NCBI GenBank assembly: GCA_902598015.1
Contig: CACJZT010000004.1
Span: 49,768-113,767, forward strand
Reading direction: 5' to 3'
DNA: 64,000 bases
DNA from: an uncultured Pelagibacteraceae bacterium
Lineage (GTDB): Bacteria > Pseudomonadota > Alphaproteobacteria > Pelagibacterales > Pelagibacteraceae
Shown: piece after piece, positions 16,049-24,947 of the stretch
How positions within the stretch are numbered: position 1 is the first letter of the stretch
Layout of the letters: the number at the start of each line of letters is the position of its first letter
Translations under genes and position numbers: made by a program
Notes under the pieces: model-generated
Databases searched by the model: none
What the model saw: only the letters and a program-made list of their open reading frames with translations
What the model was told of the DNA's origin: nothing

Positions 16049-17506
16049 TTATCTTCTTTGAGATAAGCTCGCGTGTTTATTTAATACTTCAGCTGAAATA
16101 ATTTTTGCTTCTGTTGTTTTTTTAACATTCCAGATTTTTTCCTTAGCAATTTTAGTCGATATTTTATTATCAACTATTGGTGATGGATAATCTTTACCAA
16201 TTTCTAAATTTATTCCCTTTTGTTCAATGAATGTTAATTTCCATGGTTCATGAATTAATTTTCCTTGAACATTTTTTAATTCTGGAACCCATTTTTTGAT
16301 AAAATCTCCTGTAGGATCTTGATCAATTGATTGTTTTATTGGATTGTAAATTCTTATTGAATTTATTCCTGTGGTTCCTGATTGCATTTGAAACTGTGAA
16401 TAATGAATACCCGGCTCATAATCTGTAAATAATTTTGCTAAATGTTTTGATGTTTTTTTCCAATCAAGCCATAATTGATAAGAAGCAAATGAAACTAACA
16501 TTGCTCTCATTCTAAAATTAATCCATCCATTAGTTCTGAGGTACCTTATACAAGCATCAACAAACGGATAACCAGTAGTTCCATTTTTCCATGCTAAATG
16601 ATAATCTTCATTAAAATTATTTTCTCTTATTCCATTATAAGCACTATTCATATTTCTAAATTCAATTTCTGGTTCATCGTATAACTTTTGAATAAAATGA
16701 CAGTGCCAGGCTAATCGACTTTTAAAAGCAATTAAGGATTTCTTTTTTGAAAAAGATAAATTGGATTTTAACTTATCATTAGTTTTTTTAAAAATTTCTT
16801 TAATAGAAATATTTCCGAATGCAATATGAGGACTTAATCTAGAACAAGAAATTTCTCCTGTTATCGGCGAAGACATTTCTTTTTGGTAATTTTCTGACCT
16901 GTCATTAAGGAAAGAATCTAAAAGTTGAAGTGCATTTTGTCTTCCACCAATTTGAATTTTTCCATTTTCTAAATTATTTGTTTCTATTTTTGATAAATCC
17001 TCTACATAATTATCTGGAATAAACTCGCAATTTAAATTCGAATTAACGCTTTCACTATCTATAAATTTATTCCAATTATATGACCATTTATTTCTAATTC
17101 TATGATTTAGTTGAACACCAAATTGATTTGATAATTTCCAATTAATATTTTTTTCTTTAAATAAAAAACTAACTTCTTTATCTAAGTTAGTTATATACAT
17201 GTTCTTGAATATTATATTTGAATAAACCTCGTTTATTTTAAATTTATTAGTTAAATGACTTAAAATTTCTAATGTATCTCCATAATATATATTGAGTTTA
17301 GCATTATATTTTTCACTCAATGTTTTTTTTAAGTCTTCTAATGAGGATTTTAAAAAATCTAGATGGAATGAGCTTGATGTAGGTAATTTGTGATATTCTT
17401 TATCAAATATGTAAATTGGTAAAACCTTTCCTGATTTTGCAGCTTCGTTAAATGCATCATTATTAGATACACGTAGATCGTTCCTGAACCATACGATTTT
17501 GTTCAT
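16049..17506 (-). CDS. DNA photolyase / cryptochrome family protein
   Basis: 485 residues, the usual photolyase length. The N-terminal Rossmann domain opens IVWFRNDLRVSNNDAF. The C-terminal FAD domain has CSRLSPHIAFGNIS, TGYPFVDACIRYLRTNGW, NFRMRAMLVSF and IRIYNPIKQSIDQDPTGDFIKKWVPEL. It would repair UV-induced cyclobutane dimers using light, using FAD and an antenna cofactor. The HYSQFQMQSGTTG segment replaces the more common NNxxWQW antenna/tryptophan region of class I enzymes, so it may belong to a separate clade. It is 9 bp downstream of the 63-residue gene on the same strand. Confidence 0.88.
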   Translation of the reverse strand: MNKIVWFRNDLRVSNNDAFNEAAKSGKVLPIYIFDKEYHKLPTSSSFHLDFLKSSLEDLKKTLSEKYNAKLNIYYGDTLEILSHLTNKFKINEVYSNIIFKNMYITNLDKEVSFLFKEKNINWKLSNQFGVQLNHRIRNKWSYNWNKFIDSESVNSNLNCEFIPDNYVEDLSKIETNNLENGKIQIGGRQNALQLLDSFLNDRSENYQKEMSSPITGEISCSRLSPHIAFGNISIKEIFKKTNDKLKSNLSFSKKKSLIAFKSRLAWHCHFIQKLYDEPEIEFRNMNSAYNGIRENNFNEDYHLAWKNGTTGYPFVDACIRYLRTNGWINFRMRAMLVSFASYQLWLDWKKTSKHLAKLFTDYEPGIHYSQFQMQSGTTGINSIRIYNPIKQSIDQDPTGDFIKKWVPELKNVQGKLIHEPWKLTFIEQKGINLEIGKDYPSPIVDNKISTKIAKEKIWNVKKTTEAKIISAEVLNKHASLSQRR

Positions 17507-17515
17507 TTTAAATAA

Positions 17516-17707
17516 TTAAAGACTGATTTTGAAAGTTCTTGAAGTTTTGTCGTCTGATACTTTTAAAATTTTAAATTTTGAAGTTTTTTCAAGTTTTTGC
17601 CCTTTGTTTGTAACAAAAGATTTCATTTTCTTAACTTCACCCTCAGGCATTTTTCTAGTGTATTTCAAAGTATGTTTTTTTGATCCAATAACAAATATTG
17701 TTTTCAT
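17516..17707 (-). CDS. Small basic protein of unknown function (63 aa)
   Basis: 63 residues, basic and mostly predicted beta: TIFVIGSKKHTLKYTRKMPEG then a Lys-rich turn and FKILKVSDD. It precedes the photolyase gene by 9 bp on the same strand and is probably co-transcribed. An ORF of similar size lies on the opposite strand, but the minus-strand product has the more protein-like composition. No family recognised. Confidence 0.5.
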   Translation of the reverse strand: MKTIFVIGSKKHTLKYTRKMPEGEVKKMKSFVTNKGQKLEKTSKFKILKVSDDKTSRTFKISL

Positions 17708-17736
17708 GAGATTTTAATTACAAATATATTTATTGT

Positions 17737-18008
17737 CTGTCTCTGTGACATAAGTTTCATTTAAGAGTTTGGGAATATTTTGATTATTTTGATATCGAGA
17801 ATCTACTAAAGAGACAGGTTGTATTCAAATAATATATTTATAAAAAATAGAAATAAATTTGTTGAATACAACCTACCTAAAACTTATTTTTATAAGTGAA
17901 GGAGGTGCAAATGCTTAGAATAACGCCACCTGACACTTAGCTGGTGAGATATCACATAATTAAAATAACACAAACTAAATCCATTTGATGGATTTGGCCA
18001 AAATGGCA
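17737..18008 (+). ncRNA. Hairpin-dense intergenic region, candidate structured RNA or leader
   Basis: Part of a 348-bp stretch (17708-18055) without a conventional gene. Perfect inverted repeats follow one another: 17737-17743/17811-17817 (7 bp), 17816-17828/17862-17874 (13 bp, AGGTTGTATTCAA), 17882-17887/17892-17897 (6 bp), 17903-17907/17927-17931 (5 bp, covering the Shine-Dalgarno), 17944-17947/17952-17955, 17977-17984/17988-17995 (8 bp) and 17997-18000/18004-18007. The first two stems share two bases, so they could be mutually exclusive. A ribosome site and 9-codon ORF on the plus strand favour that orientation, but the stems fold on either strand. No known RNA family is recognised. Confidence 0.5.
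17911..17940 (+). CDS. Mini-ORF of 9 codons with perfect Shine-Dalgarno
   Basis: AAGGAGGTG (17899-17907) is fully complementary to the usual 16S rRNA 3' end and lies three bases before ATG. It is followed by a 9-codon ORF, MLRITPPDT, and a TAG stop. Ribosome sites elsewhere in this window are far weaker. Part of the site can pair with CACCT inside the ORF (17927-17931), so translation could be gated. It resembles a leader peptide, yet no plus-strand gene follows: the next gene is on the minus strand. Real translation is unproven. Confidence 0.35.
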   Translation: MLRITPPDT

Positions 18009-18011
18009 TAA

Positions 18012-18057
18012 AAAAGGGGAGCTCTTTTGGTAATAACCAATTGAGCTGACCCCTTTT
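18012..18057 (-). terminator. Rho-independent terminator of the aminotransferase operon
   Basis: AAAAGGGG-AGCTC pairs with GAGCT-GA-CCCCTTTT around an inner stem TTGGT/ACCAA with an AATA loop. On the minus strand the hairpin is followed by a T run, which fits termination just after the aminotransferase stop codon. It would also work partly on the plus strand. The inner part looks superficially like a tRNA D-arm but the rest of a tRNA is missing. Confidence 0.75.
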
Positions 18058-19204
18058 AATAATTTTTAGACATAAAATCTTTAATTCTCTTTGCACCTTC
18101 AATTATATCTTTTGTGCTTCTGGCATATGAGAATCGGATAGTAGAATTTCCTCTTTTTTGATCAAAATCAATTCCTGGTGTTATAGCAACATTTGCTTCA
18201 TCTAAAACTTTTTTACAAAAAGCTAAGCTATCATTTGAATATTCAGAAATATCAACATAGATATAAAAAGCTCCATCAGGTGGTGAAAATTTTTTTAGTC
18301 CTGCTTTAGGTAATTCTTCTAAAAGTATCTCTCTATTTTTTTTATATACCTCAACATTCGATTGTAACTCTTCACTTGCATCTAATGAAGCAAGGGCTGT
18401 AACTTGACTTGCGTGTGGAGGACAAACAAACAAATTTTGTGAAAGTCTTTCTACTTGTCTGACATGATCATCTGGTACAACCATCCAACCTATTCGCCAA
18501 CCAGTCATTGAAAAGTATTTTGAAAAAGAATTAATTACATAACAATTATCTGTAATCTCTAAAGCTGAAGTTGGATTATTTTCATATTGAATTCCGTGAT
18601 AAATTTCATCACTAATAAAGCTTACATTATTCTCGTTTGCAGTATTAATTAAATTCTCTAAAGATTGTTTGTCTAGCATAGACCCAGTTGGATTTGCAGG
18701 TGATGCAACAAGAATTCCATTTAAGTTATTATTTAGAATATCATCTGGTACTGGTTGAAATCTATTTTGAAGTTTAGTTTGAATATCTACGGTTTCCAAA
18801 CTTAGTGATTTTAGTATTTGTCTATAGCTAGGATAACTTGGAGATCCAATTCCAACTCTGTCTCCACTATCAAACAACGCAGAAAAGGATAATATAAAAG
18901 CTCCAGAAGAGCCTGTTGTGACTACTATTCTATTTGGATTAAGATCTAAATTGTACCAATCTCCATATAACTTTGAAATTTTAGCTCTTAAAGCTGGTAG
19001 ACCAAGTGATACAGTATAGCCTAGATTGTTTTTGTTTATCTCATTTGTAATATAATCTTTAGCAATCTTAGGTGCTGGTGTTCCTGGCTGCCCTACCTCC
19101 ATATGAATTATATCTTTACCTTTTTCCTCCGCAATTCTTGCTGATTCCATAACATCCATTACTATAAATGGATCAACATCTGATCTTTTTGATTTTTTCA
19201 TCAT
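18056..19204 (-). CDS. Class I/II PLP aminotransferase
   Basis: 382 residues, fold type I. Seen: GQPGTPAP at 38-45, ASPANPTGSML (168-177) binding the carboxylate, SDEIYHGI, and the PLP Lys229 in NSFSKYFSMTGWRIGW. The pattern is that of the AspC/AlaT/AraT-like group that transaminates aspartate, alanine or aromatic amino acids. It is the last gene before a strong terminator and overlaps the small membrane protein gene upstream by four bases, in an operon with an FAH protein. Substrate not resolvable. Confidence 0.88.
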   Translation of the reverse strand: MMKKSKRSDVDPFIVMDVMESARIAEEKGKDIIHMEVGQPGTPAPKIAKDYITNEINKNNLGYTVSLGLPALRAKISKLYGDWYNLDLNPNRIVVTTGSSGAFILSFSALFDSGDRVGIGSPSYPSYRQILKSLSLETVDIQTKLQNRFQPVPDDILNNNLNGILVASPANPTGSMLDKQSLENLINTANENNVSFISDEIYHGIQYENNPTSALEITDNCYVINSFSKYFSMTGWRIGWMVVPDDHVRQVERLSQNLFVCPPHASQVTALASLDASEELQSNVEVYKKNREILLEELPKAGLKKFSPPDGAFYIYVDISEYSNDSLAFCKKVLDEANVAITPGIDFDQKRGNSTIRFSYARSTKDIIEGAKRIKDFMSKNY

Positions 19205-19407
19205 TTTATTTGATCTTCACAAAATTTTTTAACCTCATCAGCAGAGAGCCTTTCACTTTCAGGTTTATTCGAATCTAATTCAGCTTTTCCAATTATACAC
19301 GCTTTAATGGTTTTGCTTTTGTTAAATCCTGAATAATACTGAGTTGATATATACAATGCTATAACTCCAAGTATTATAATTATTGAAACTTTTAAATTAT
19401 TACTCAT
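19201..19407 (-). CDS. Small membrane-anchored protein (68 aa)
   Basis: 68 residues. One hydrophobic segment at about 6-24, then a soluble tail with two Cys (KACIIGKAEL, KKFCEDQIK) and acidic residues, probably periplasmic. It is coupled by four-base overlaps to the FAH gene upstream and the aminotransferase downstream. It may be a small accessory of that operon. No family recognised. Confidence 0.6.
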   Translation of the reverse strand: MSNNLKVSIIIILGVIALYISTQYYSGFNKSKTIKACIIGKAELDSNKPESERLSADEVKKFCEDQIK

Positions 19408-20261
19408 TTATGAATTATTTCATCCTCAACAGTGTTAGACAAAACTCCAATATTTGATATTTCAACTTCAACATTGTCTCCAGGTTTCATATATACAGGT
19501 GGATTTCTTTTTGATCCTACTCCACCGGGAGTTCCTGTTACTAAAACATCTCCTGCTCGCCAAGACATAGCTTTAGATACGTAAGAAATTAAAATTGGCA
19601 AATCGAAAATTAATTGACTTAATTTAGCATTTTGCATCACTTCACCATTAAGCCTCGTCTCTATTGTTAAACTTTTATAATCTGGAATATCTTCTGCTAA
19701 AACCATATGAGGACCAAAACTTCCTGTCTTTTCAAAATTTTTTCCCATACCGAATTGTCTTGTATGTCTTTGCCACTCTCTAATTGTTGCCTCGTTATAA
19801 CATGAAAAACCAACAATGTGTTTTAAAGCATTCTCTGGTTTGATATGTTTGCCACCTTCATCCATAATAACTGCCATTTCACCTTCAAAGTCTAAACTTT
19901 TGGATACAGATGGTCTTTGGATTGCCTGCTTGTGAGCTGTTTGACTCTCTGGAAATCTGTGAAATATTACTGGGTTTTCTTCAACAGTACGATTGGTTTC
20001 TTTTGCATGTTCAATGTAATTCAAACCTACACATATAATTTTACCTGGATTAGGAATCAGGGGTAAGTATTCAATTTCCTCCGTTTTTATGGAACCGGGA
20101 TTGCTTACTACATATTCTTTTGCTTCTTTGATTTTTTCAATCTTTATTAATTCTTTTAAATTTGAAGCTCCACCTATCTTTCCAGTTAGATCGGTGATGA
20201 GATTATTTTCAATTATTCCAAACTTTTCAACATTGTCGTGTTTGTAAGAGACAAATTTCAT
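19404..20261 (-). CDS. Fumarylacetoacetate hydrolase (FAH) family protein
   Basis: 285 residues. The FAH domain carries the metal-binding pattern LDFEGEMAVIMDEGGKHI, the preceding ICVGLNYIEHAKET, and LVTGTPGGVGSKRNPPVYMKPGD near the C-terminus. Members hydrate, decarboxylate or hydrolyse small 2-oxo acids such as oxaloacetate, acylpyruvates or 2-hydroxyhepta-dienedioates. It is upstream of and coupled to a small membrane protein and an aminotransferase, and 24 bp downstream of xsc. A role near keto-acid handling is plausible, but its substrate is unknown. Confidence 0.88.
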   Translation of the reverse strand: MKFVSYKHDNVEKFGIIENNLITDLTGKIGGASNLKELIKIEKIKEAKEYVVSNPGSIKTEEIEYLPLIPNPGKIICVGLNYIEHAKETNRTVEENPVIFHRFPESQTAHKQAIQRPSVSKSLDFEGEMAVIMDEGGKHIKPENALKHIVGFSCYNEATIREWQRHTRQFGMGKNFEKTGSFGPHMVLAEDIPDYKSLTIETRLNGEVMQNAKLSQLIFDLPILISYVSKAMSWRAGDVLVTGTPGGVGSKRNPPVYMKPGDNVEVEISNIGVLSNTVEDEIIHK

Positions 20262-20285
20262 ATCTATTATGAAATTTTATTAATA

Positions 20286-22070
20286 TCAACTAACTAGAGA
20301 CTTTTGAGGTCTCATATCACTCTTGCTTATACCAGCTACTTTAACTGGTTTTTTCATAGCATCTCTTCTGAATGGCTCACCTAATTCTTGATTTAGAATT
20401 ATTTCGATAAATGTAGTAATACCTTTTTTTTGATCTTCACATGATTGTTTAATAGCTTTAGTGGTTTCTTCCATTGTATTTGCGATAACACCTTTTAATC
20501 CACATGCATTAGCAACTTTTGCATAACTTAATTCTGGATCTAACTCTGTTCCAACAAAATTATCATCGAACCATAAAATTGAATTTCTTTTTTCGGCACC
20601 CCATTGATAATTTCTAAAAATTACCATTGTTATTGCAGGCCACTCTTCTCTTGCACAAGAACTCATTTCGTTCATACTTATTCCAAATGCTCCATCACCA
20701 GCAAAACCTATAACTGGAGTGTCTGGACACCCAATTTTTGCTCCAAGAATAGATGGAAATCCGTAACCGCATGGTCCAAATAAACCTGGTGCCAAATATT
20801 TTCTTGGTTTTTCAAATGTTGGGTATGCATTACCAATTGCACAATTATTTCCAATATCGCTTGAAATTATAACATCTTCTGGCATTCCAGCTTGAATAGC
20901 TCTCCATGCTTGCCTTGGAGACATTCTGTCTTTATCTCTTTCTCTTGCCTCTTTATTCCAAACAGTTCCCGGATCATCATCCTCATGATCTAAACTTGTA
21001 AGAGTTTGCAACCATGCAGATTTTGTTTGATGAATTAGATTTTTTCTATCTTCTCTTCCATTATCTCCAGCATTTGATGAAAGTTTTTCTAATATCTGTT
21101 GAGCTACCATTTTAGCATCACCACAAATACCAACTGTAACTTTCTTAGTTAAACCAATACGATCGGGGTTCATATCTACTTGAATAATTGTTGCATCTTT
21201 TGGCCAGTAATCAATTCCATATCCTGGTAATGTTGAAAATGGATTTAATCTTGTTCCTAATGCTAAAACTACATCAGCTTTTGAAATTAACTCCATTGCA
21301 GCTTTAGATCCATTGTAACCTAATGGACCAACAGCTAATGGATGGCTTCCTGGAAAGCTATCATTATGTTGATATCCATTACATACAGGTGCATCAAGCT
21401 TTTCTGCTAATTTTTTACAATCATCAATCGCATCACCTATAACAACTCCTGCTCCGGATAAAATTACTGGGAATTTTGCTTCTGATAATAATTTCGCAGC
21501 TCTATCAACAGCATCTTTTCCACCACCTTGTCTTTCAAATCTTACAATTGGAGGCAATTCTATATCTATAACTTGTGTCCAAAAATCTCTTGGTACATTT
21601 ATTTGTGCAGGCGCTGACCCTCTAAATGCTTTTTCTATAACTCTGTTTAAAACTTCTGCCATTCTTGATGGGTCTCTAACTTCTTCTTGATAACACACCA
21701 TGTCTTTAAATAAATTCATTTGCTCTACTTCTTGAAAACCACCTTGGCCCATAGTTTTGTTTGCTGCTTGTGGTGTAACTAATAGTAACGGAGTATGATT
21801 CCAGTAAGCAGTTTTTATTGGTGTAACAAGTCCTGTAATACCTGGACCATTTTGAGCAATCACCATTGACATTTTTCCAGTTGCTCTCGTATAACCATCA
21901 GCAATCAATCCACCATTTGTTTCATGAGCAACGTCCCAAAAAGTTATTCCAGCTTCTGGGAAAAGATCAGAAATAGGCATGAATGCAGAACCAATAATAC
22001 CAAACGAATGTTCGATACCATGCATTTGTAAAACTTTTACAAAAGCTTCTTCGGTTGTCATTTTAGCCAT
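20286..22070 (-). CDS. xsc: Sulfoacetaldehyde acetyltransferase
   Basis: 594 residues, ThDP-dependent, close to the known Xsc length. The N-terminal TPP domain has catalytic Glu50 in HETNGGLIADGYTRATGK, then NGPGITGLVTPIKTAYWNHTP. The C-terminal domain has GFAGDGAFGIS (GDG 458-460) for the ThDP diphosphate. It converts sulfoacetaldehyde plus phosphate to acetyl phosphate and sulfite. AAGAAGGA upstream of the start is a good ribosome site. It is divergent from suyAB, with TSUP and aprMBA nearby, so sulfite disposal is encoded next to its source. Sulfoacetaldehyde would come from taurine via the aminotransferase at 49893-51254. Confidence 0.93.
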   Translation of the reverse strand: MAKMTTEEAFVKVLQMHGIEHSFGIIGSAFMPISDLFPEAGITFWDVAHETNGGLIADGYTRATGKMSMVIAQNGPGITGLVTPIKTAYWNHTPLLLVTPQAANKTMGQGGFQEVEQMNLFKDMVCYQEEVRDPSRMAEVLNRVIEKAFRGSAPAQINVPRDFWTQVIDIELPPIVRFERQGGGKDAVDRAAKLLSEAKFPVILSGAGVVIGDAIDDCKKLAEKLDAPVCNGYQHNDSFPGSHPLAVGPLGYNGSKAAMELISKADVVLALGTRLNPFSTLPGYGIDYWPKDATIIQVDMNPDRIGLTKKVTVGICGDAKMVAQQILEKLSSNAGDNGREDRKNLIHQTKSAWLQTLTSLDHEDDDPGTVWNKEARERDKDRMSPRQAWRAIQAGMPEDVIISSDIGNNCAIGNAYPTFEKPRKYLAPGLFGPCGYGFPSILGAKIGCPDTPVIGFAGDGAFGISMNEMSSCAREEWPAITMVIFRNYQWGAEKRNSILWFDDNFVGTELDPELSYAKVANACGLKGVIANTMEETTKAIKQSCEDQKKGITTFIEIILNQELGEPFRRDAMKKPVKVAGISKSDMRPQKSLVS

Positions 22071-22160
22071 ATCAAATCCTTCTTAATTCTATTTTTTAAT
22101 TGTCAAAGTGCCCAATTCATATATAAATTGGATCGAATTTCAAACAAAGAAATCGTCACA

Positions 22161-22448
22161 ATGGCTGGCACAGATATTATAATCCACGATGAAAAAGACA
22201 ATGTAGGTGTTGTAGTTATTGAAAAAATTACTCCTAAACAAGACTGTGATTGCTGGATTATGGAAAATGATAAATCGGTAAAAATTCAATCGATGGATGA
22301 AATACCTTTGGGTCATAAAATTGCTATGACTGATCTTAACGAAGGAGATACAATATTAAAGTATGGGCATGATATTGGCAAAGTTGTAAAATCAATTAAA
22401 AAAGGTGAGCATGTGCATGTTCACAACGTAAAAACTAAAAAGTGGTAA
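22161..22448 (+). CDS. suyA: (R)-sulfolactate sulfo-lyase, small subunit
   Basis: SAF-domain protein of about 95 residues starting at [21 protein letters not shown], the family's usual beginning. A TTG at 22128 would extend it by 11 residues but is less likely. The His-rich end ([14 protein letters not shown]) is typical of SuyA/UxaA small subunits. With SuyB it splits (R)-sulfolactate to pyruvate and sulfite. It is 1 base before suyB and divergent from xsc. Confidence 0.88.
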   Translation: MAGTDIIIHDEKDNVGVVVIEKITPKQDCDCWIMENDKSVKIQSMDEIPLGHKIAMTDLNEGDTILKYGHDIGKVVKSIKKGEHVHVHNVKTKKW

Positions 22449-22449
22449 A

Positions 22450-23616
22450 ATGGAAATTCCAAAAACGTTTTTAGGATATAAAAGAGAAGATGGAAGAACA
22501 GGTACAAGAAATCACGTAATAATTCTACCTGTTGATGATATTTCAAATGCTTGTGCTGAAGCTGTAGCTAATAATATTAAAGGTACGATTGCACTTCCAC
22601 ATTCTTATGGAAGATTACAATTTGGAGCAGACCTAGAGCTTCATTTTAGAACAATGATTGGAACAGGAAAAAATCCAAATGTTGCAGCAGTTATAGTAAT
22701 TGGTATTGAGCCTAAATGGACAAAAAGAATTGTTGATGCAATTGCAACGACTGGAAAACCAGTTGAAGGTTTTAGTATAGAAGGTGTGGGAGATATAGAC
22801 ACTATCGCAAGAGTTTCAAAGAAAGCTCAAGAATTTTCAATTTGGGCGTCAGAGAAACAAAGAGAAGAACGTCCTATAAGTGATTTATGGATATCAGTTA
22901 AATGTGGAGAGTCTGATACAACATCTGGATTAGCATCAAATCCTACAGTGGGAAATTTAATGGATAAATTAGAACCCCTTGGCGTTCATTTATGTTTTGG
23001 TGAAACATCTGAATTAACGGGCGCTGAAACTGTTTGTGAAAAAAGAGGAAAAACTCCTGAGGCTCAAGAGAAGTTTAGAAAAACTTGGAGTTCTTATAAT
23101 GATTTCATTTTAAAAGAAGCAACAGATGATCTTTCCGAAAGTCAACCAACAGCTGGGAACATAGCTGGTGGACTTACTACAATTGAAGAAAAAGCATTTG
23201 GAAATTTTCAAAAAATTGGGGGATGTAAATTTATTGATGTACTAGAACCAGCAGAAGAACCAACTAAAGGTCCGGGATTATACTTTATGGATACTTCATC
23301 AGCTGCTGCTGAATGTGTTACTTTACAAGCTGCAGGAGGATTTAATCTCCACCTATTTCCAACTGGACAAGGAAATATAATTGGAAACCCAATTGAACCA
23401 GTAGTAAAACTAACTGCTAATCCTTTAACTGCTAGAACCATGAGTGAACATATTGATGTTGATGTTTCTAAAATCTTATCAAGAGAAATGAATTTAGATG
23501 AAGCTGGTGACGAATTAATTAAAGCTACGATAAGAGTTGCAAATGGAAGATTAACTTGTGCTGAAGCATTAGGTCATAGAGAATTTGTTATGACTAAATT
23601 ATACAGAAGTGCTTAA
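22450..23616 (+). CDS. suyB: (R)-sulfolactate sulfo-lyase, large subunit
   Basis: 388 residues, UxaA/GarD C-terminal family, in the SuyB branch: [40 protein letters not shown] and [21 protein letters not shown]. It carries several conserved Cys (VKCGES, VCEKRG, GGCKF) likely used for iron. It releases sulfite and pyruvate from sulfolactate, the product of HpsN (59363-60649). The last four bases overlap the convergent TSUP exporter gene. Confidence 0.9.
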   Translation: MEIPKTFLGYKREDGRTGTRNHVIILPVDDISNACAEAVANNIKGTIALPHSYGRLQFGADLELHFRTMIGTGKNPNVAAVIVIGIEPKWTKRIVDAIATTGKPVEGFSIEGVGDIDTIARVSKKAQEFSIWASEKQREERPISDLWISVKCGESDTTSGLASNPTVGNLMDKLEPLGVHLCFGETSELTGAETVCEKRGKTPEAQEKFRKTWSSYNDFILKEATDDLSESQPTAGNIAGGLTTIEEKAFGNFQKIGGCKFIDVLEPAEEPTKGPGLYFMDTSSAAAECVTLQAAGGFNLHLFPTGQGNIIGNPIEPVVKLTANPLTARTMSEHIDVDVSKILSREMNLDEAGDELIKATIRVANGRLTCAEALGHREFVMTKLYRSA

Positions 23617-24698
23617 GCTTTAAGCTTAGCTTCTCTAGCTTTGTTCCACTTAGAAATATAATTTCTTAAAATTGCAGCTCCAATTCCAAGAACTACTGCT
23701 AATACAACTGATGTAAGTCCATAAAATACAGGAAGGTCTTTTGAATAATCTAAAATAAACTGTGCAATGTTACCAAGGTTTTTAGTTCCATTAACTACGG
23801 TTTCAACTATTACATCTTCTTTAATAAAAGTGTCATAAGCAATTGCAATTCCAACTAATAATAAAAGTACTGCTAAGATTGTTTTAAATTCTGAGCTATC
23901 AACTTTTTCACCAATTTTTTGACCAAACTGAACACCAATAATTGAACCAAGTATAAGTACAAAAACTAAAACAAGATCAATTGTTCCGTAATTAAAAGCA
24001 TGAAGAACTGTTACGATTGCACTTACAAATATTGTAACAAACAAAGATGTGCCAGGAATTAGTTTAGTTGGCATTCCAATAATATAAATCATTGCAGGAA
24101 CTAATATAAATGCACCACCCACTCCCATAATTGCTGCAATATATCCAACAATTAAACCAATAATAATTGGAGTAAATGCACTTTCATAAACTTTTGATTT
24201 TTTAAAACGCATTCTAAAAGGTAGTCCATGTATCCAATAATGAGTATGTAATTTTTTTCTAACAACAATTTTTTTTCTAGCCTTATCAATTTCTGATACT
24301 CCTTGAATAAGCATTAAAGTTCCAAGTATAGCTAAGATATACATGTAGGCTAAAGAGATAACGATGTTTATTTTTCCAATATCCTGAAAATACGAAAAAG
24401 TTAAGATGCCTAGTAAGGTTCCAATAGTTCCTCCCACTACAATCATCAATCCCATTTTATAATCTAATGTACCTTTTAAATAATGAGTAGTTGAACCGGA
24501 TACCGATGTTCCTAAAATATTGCTTGCTTCATTTGGTACTGCATAAGCAGGTGGAATGCCTAAAAATATTAAAAATGGTGTCATTAAAAATCCTCCGCCT
24601 ACACCAAATAATCCTGAAAGAATACCGACTGCTAAACTTAAACCAAATATAAAGAGTATGTTAATCTCGACTTGAGCTATTGGAAGAAAATATTCCAT
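23613..24698 (-). CDS. TSUP (TauE/SafE) family anion exporter, probable sulfite exporter
   Basis: 361 residues with about nine hydrophobic segments in two repeats, each starting with the TSUP signature [14 protein letters not shown] and [15 protein letters not shown]. Between the halves lies a basic cytoplasmic loop of about 45 residues. TSUP proteins in sulfonate clusters export sulfite or sulfoacetate. Its position next to suyAB, xsc and aprMBA strongly suggests sulfite as substrate. It is larger than the 247-residue TSUP at 43545-44288 because of that loop and an additional C-terminal span. Confidence 0.88.
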   Translation of the reverse strand: MEYFLPIAQVEINILFIFGLSLAVGILSGLFGVGGGFLMTPFLIFLGIPPAYAVPNEASNILGTSVSGSTTHYLKGTLDYKMGLMIVVGGTIGTLLGILTFSYFQDIGKINIVISLAYMYILAILGTLMLIQGVSEIDKARKKIVVRKKLHTHYWIHGLPFRMRFKKSKVYESAFTPIIIGLIVGYIAAIMGVGGAFILVPAMIYIIGMPTKLIPGTSLFVTIFVSAIVTVLHAFNYGTIDLVLVFVLILGSIIGVQFGQKIGEKVDSSEFKTILAVLLLLVGIAIAYDTFIKEDVIVETVVNGTKNLGNIAQFILDYSKDLPVFYGLTSVVLAVVLGIGAAILRNYISKWNKAREAKLKA

Positions 24699-24749
24699 AC
24701 AATCTAACTATTCCTCTCATAATCCAAAGTCAATGATTATAAGAATAAA

Positions 24750-24896
24750 TTAAATAAAATTTTGAAATGTTCCTAGGATAATAATTGCCCAAGTAAAAAA
24801 TATAAAAAGATAAAGAAAAGATTTAATTATTTTTGAAAGCTGATTTGAAACTAATAAAGGGATTTTCTTAATATTTTGGTTAAAAGCTTGAAGCAT
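24750..24896 (-). CDS. Small membrane protein (48 aa) between apr genes and TSUP
   Basis: ATG-to-TAA ORF of 48 residues: a polar N-terminus (MLQAFNQNIKKIPLLVSNQ) and one hydrophobic span at about 27-43 (FLYLFIFFTWAIIILG). It lies in the 249-bp gap between the TSUP gene and the 116-residue gene, on the same strand as aprMBA. Codon composition is AT-rich like neighbours. A tiny membrane partner of the Apr or TSUP proteins is possible, but unproven. Confidence 0.5.
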   Translation of the reverse strand: MLQAFNQNIKKIPLLVSNQLSKIIKSFLYLFIFFTWAIIILGTFQNFI

Positions 24897-24947
24897 ACCC
24901 GCGAAATACCACAAGTTTTATTAAATGCAAATAATATTTAATTAAAT

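Noticed and set aside
17529..17717. 62-residue plus-strand ORF
   Set aside because: It is antisense to the more protein-like 63-residue minus-strand gene coupled to the photolyase.
18016..18053. tRNA-like segment (GGGGTCAGCTCAATTGGTTA on the minus strand)
   Set aside because: Only the D-arm-like half is present; no anticodon arm, T-arm or CCA. It folds better as the aminotransferase terminator.
17890..18102. 70-residue minus-strand ORF across the structured region
   Set aside because: It overlaps the aminotransferase 3' end and terminator; composition (clustered His/Leu/Trp) does not look coding.
22128..22160. TTG-initiated extension of suyA
   Set aside because: The ATG at 22161 gives the start expected for the SuyA family; no ribosome site supports TTG.
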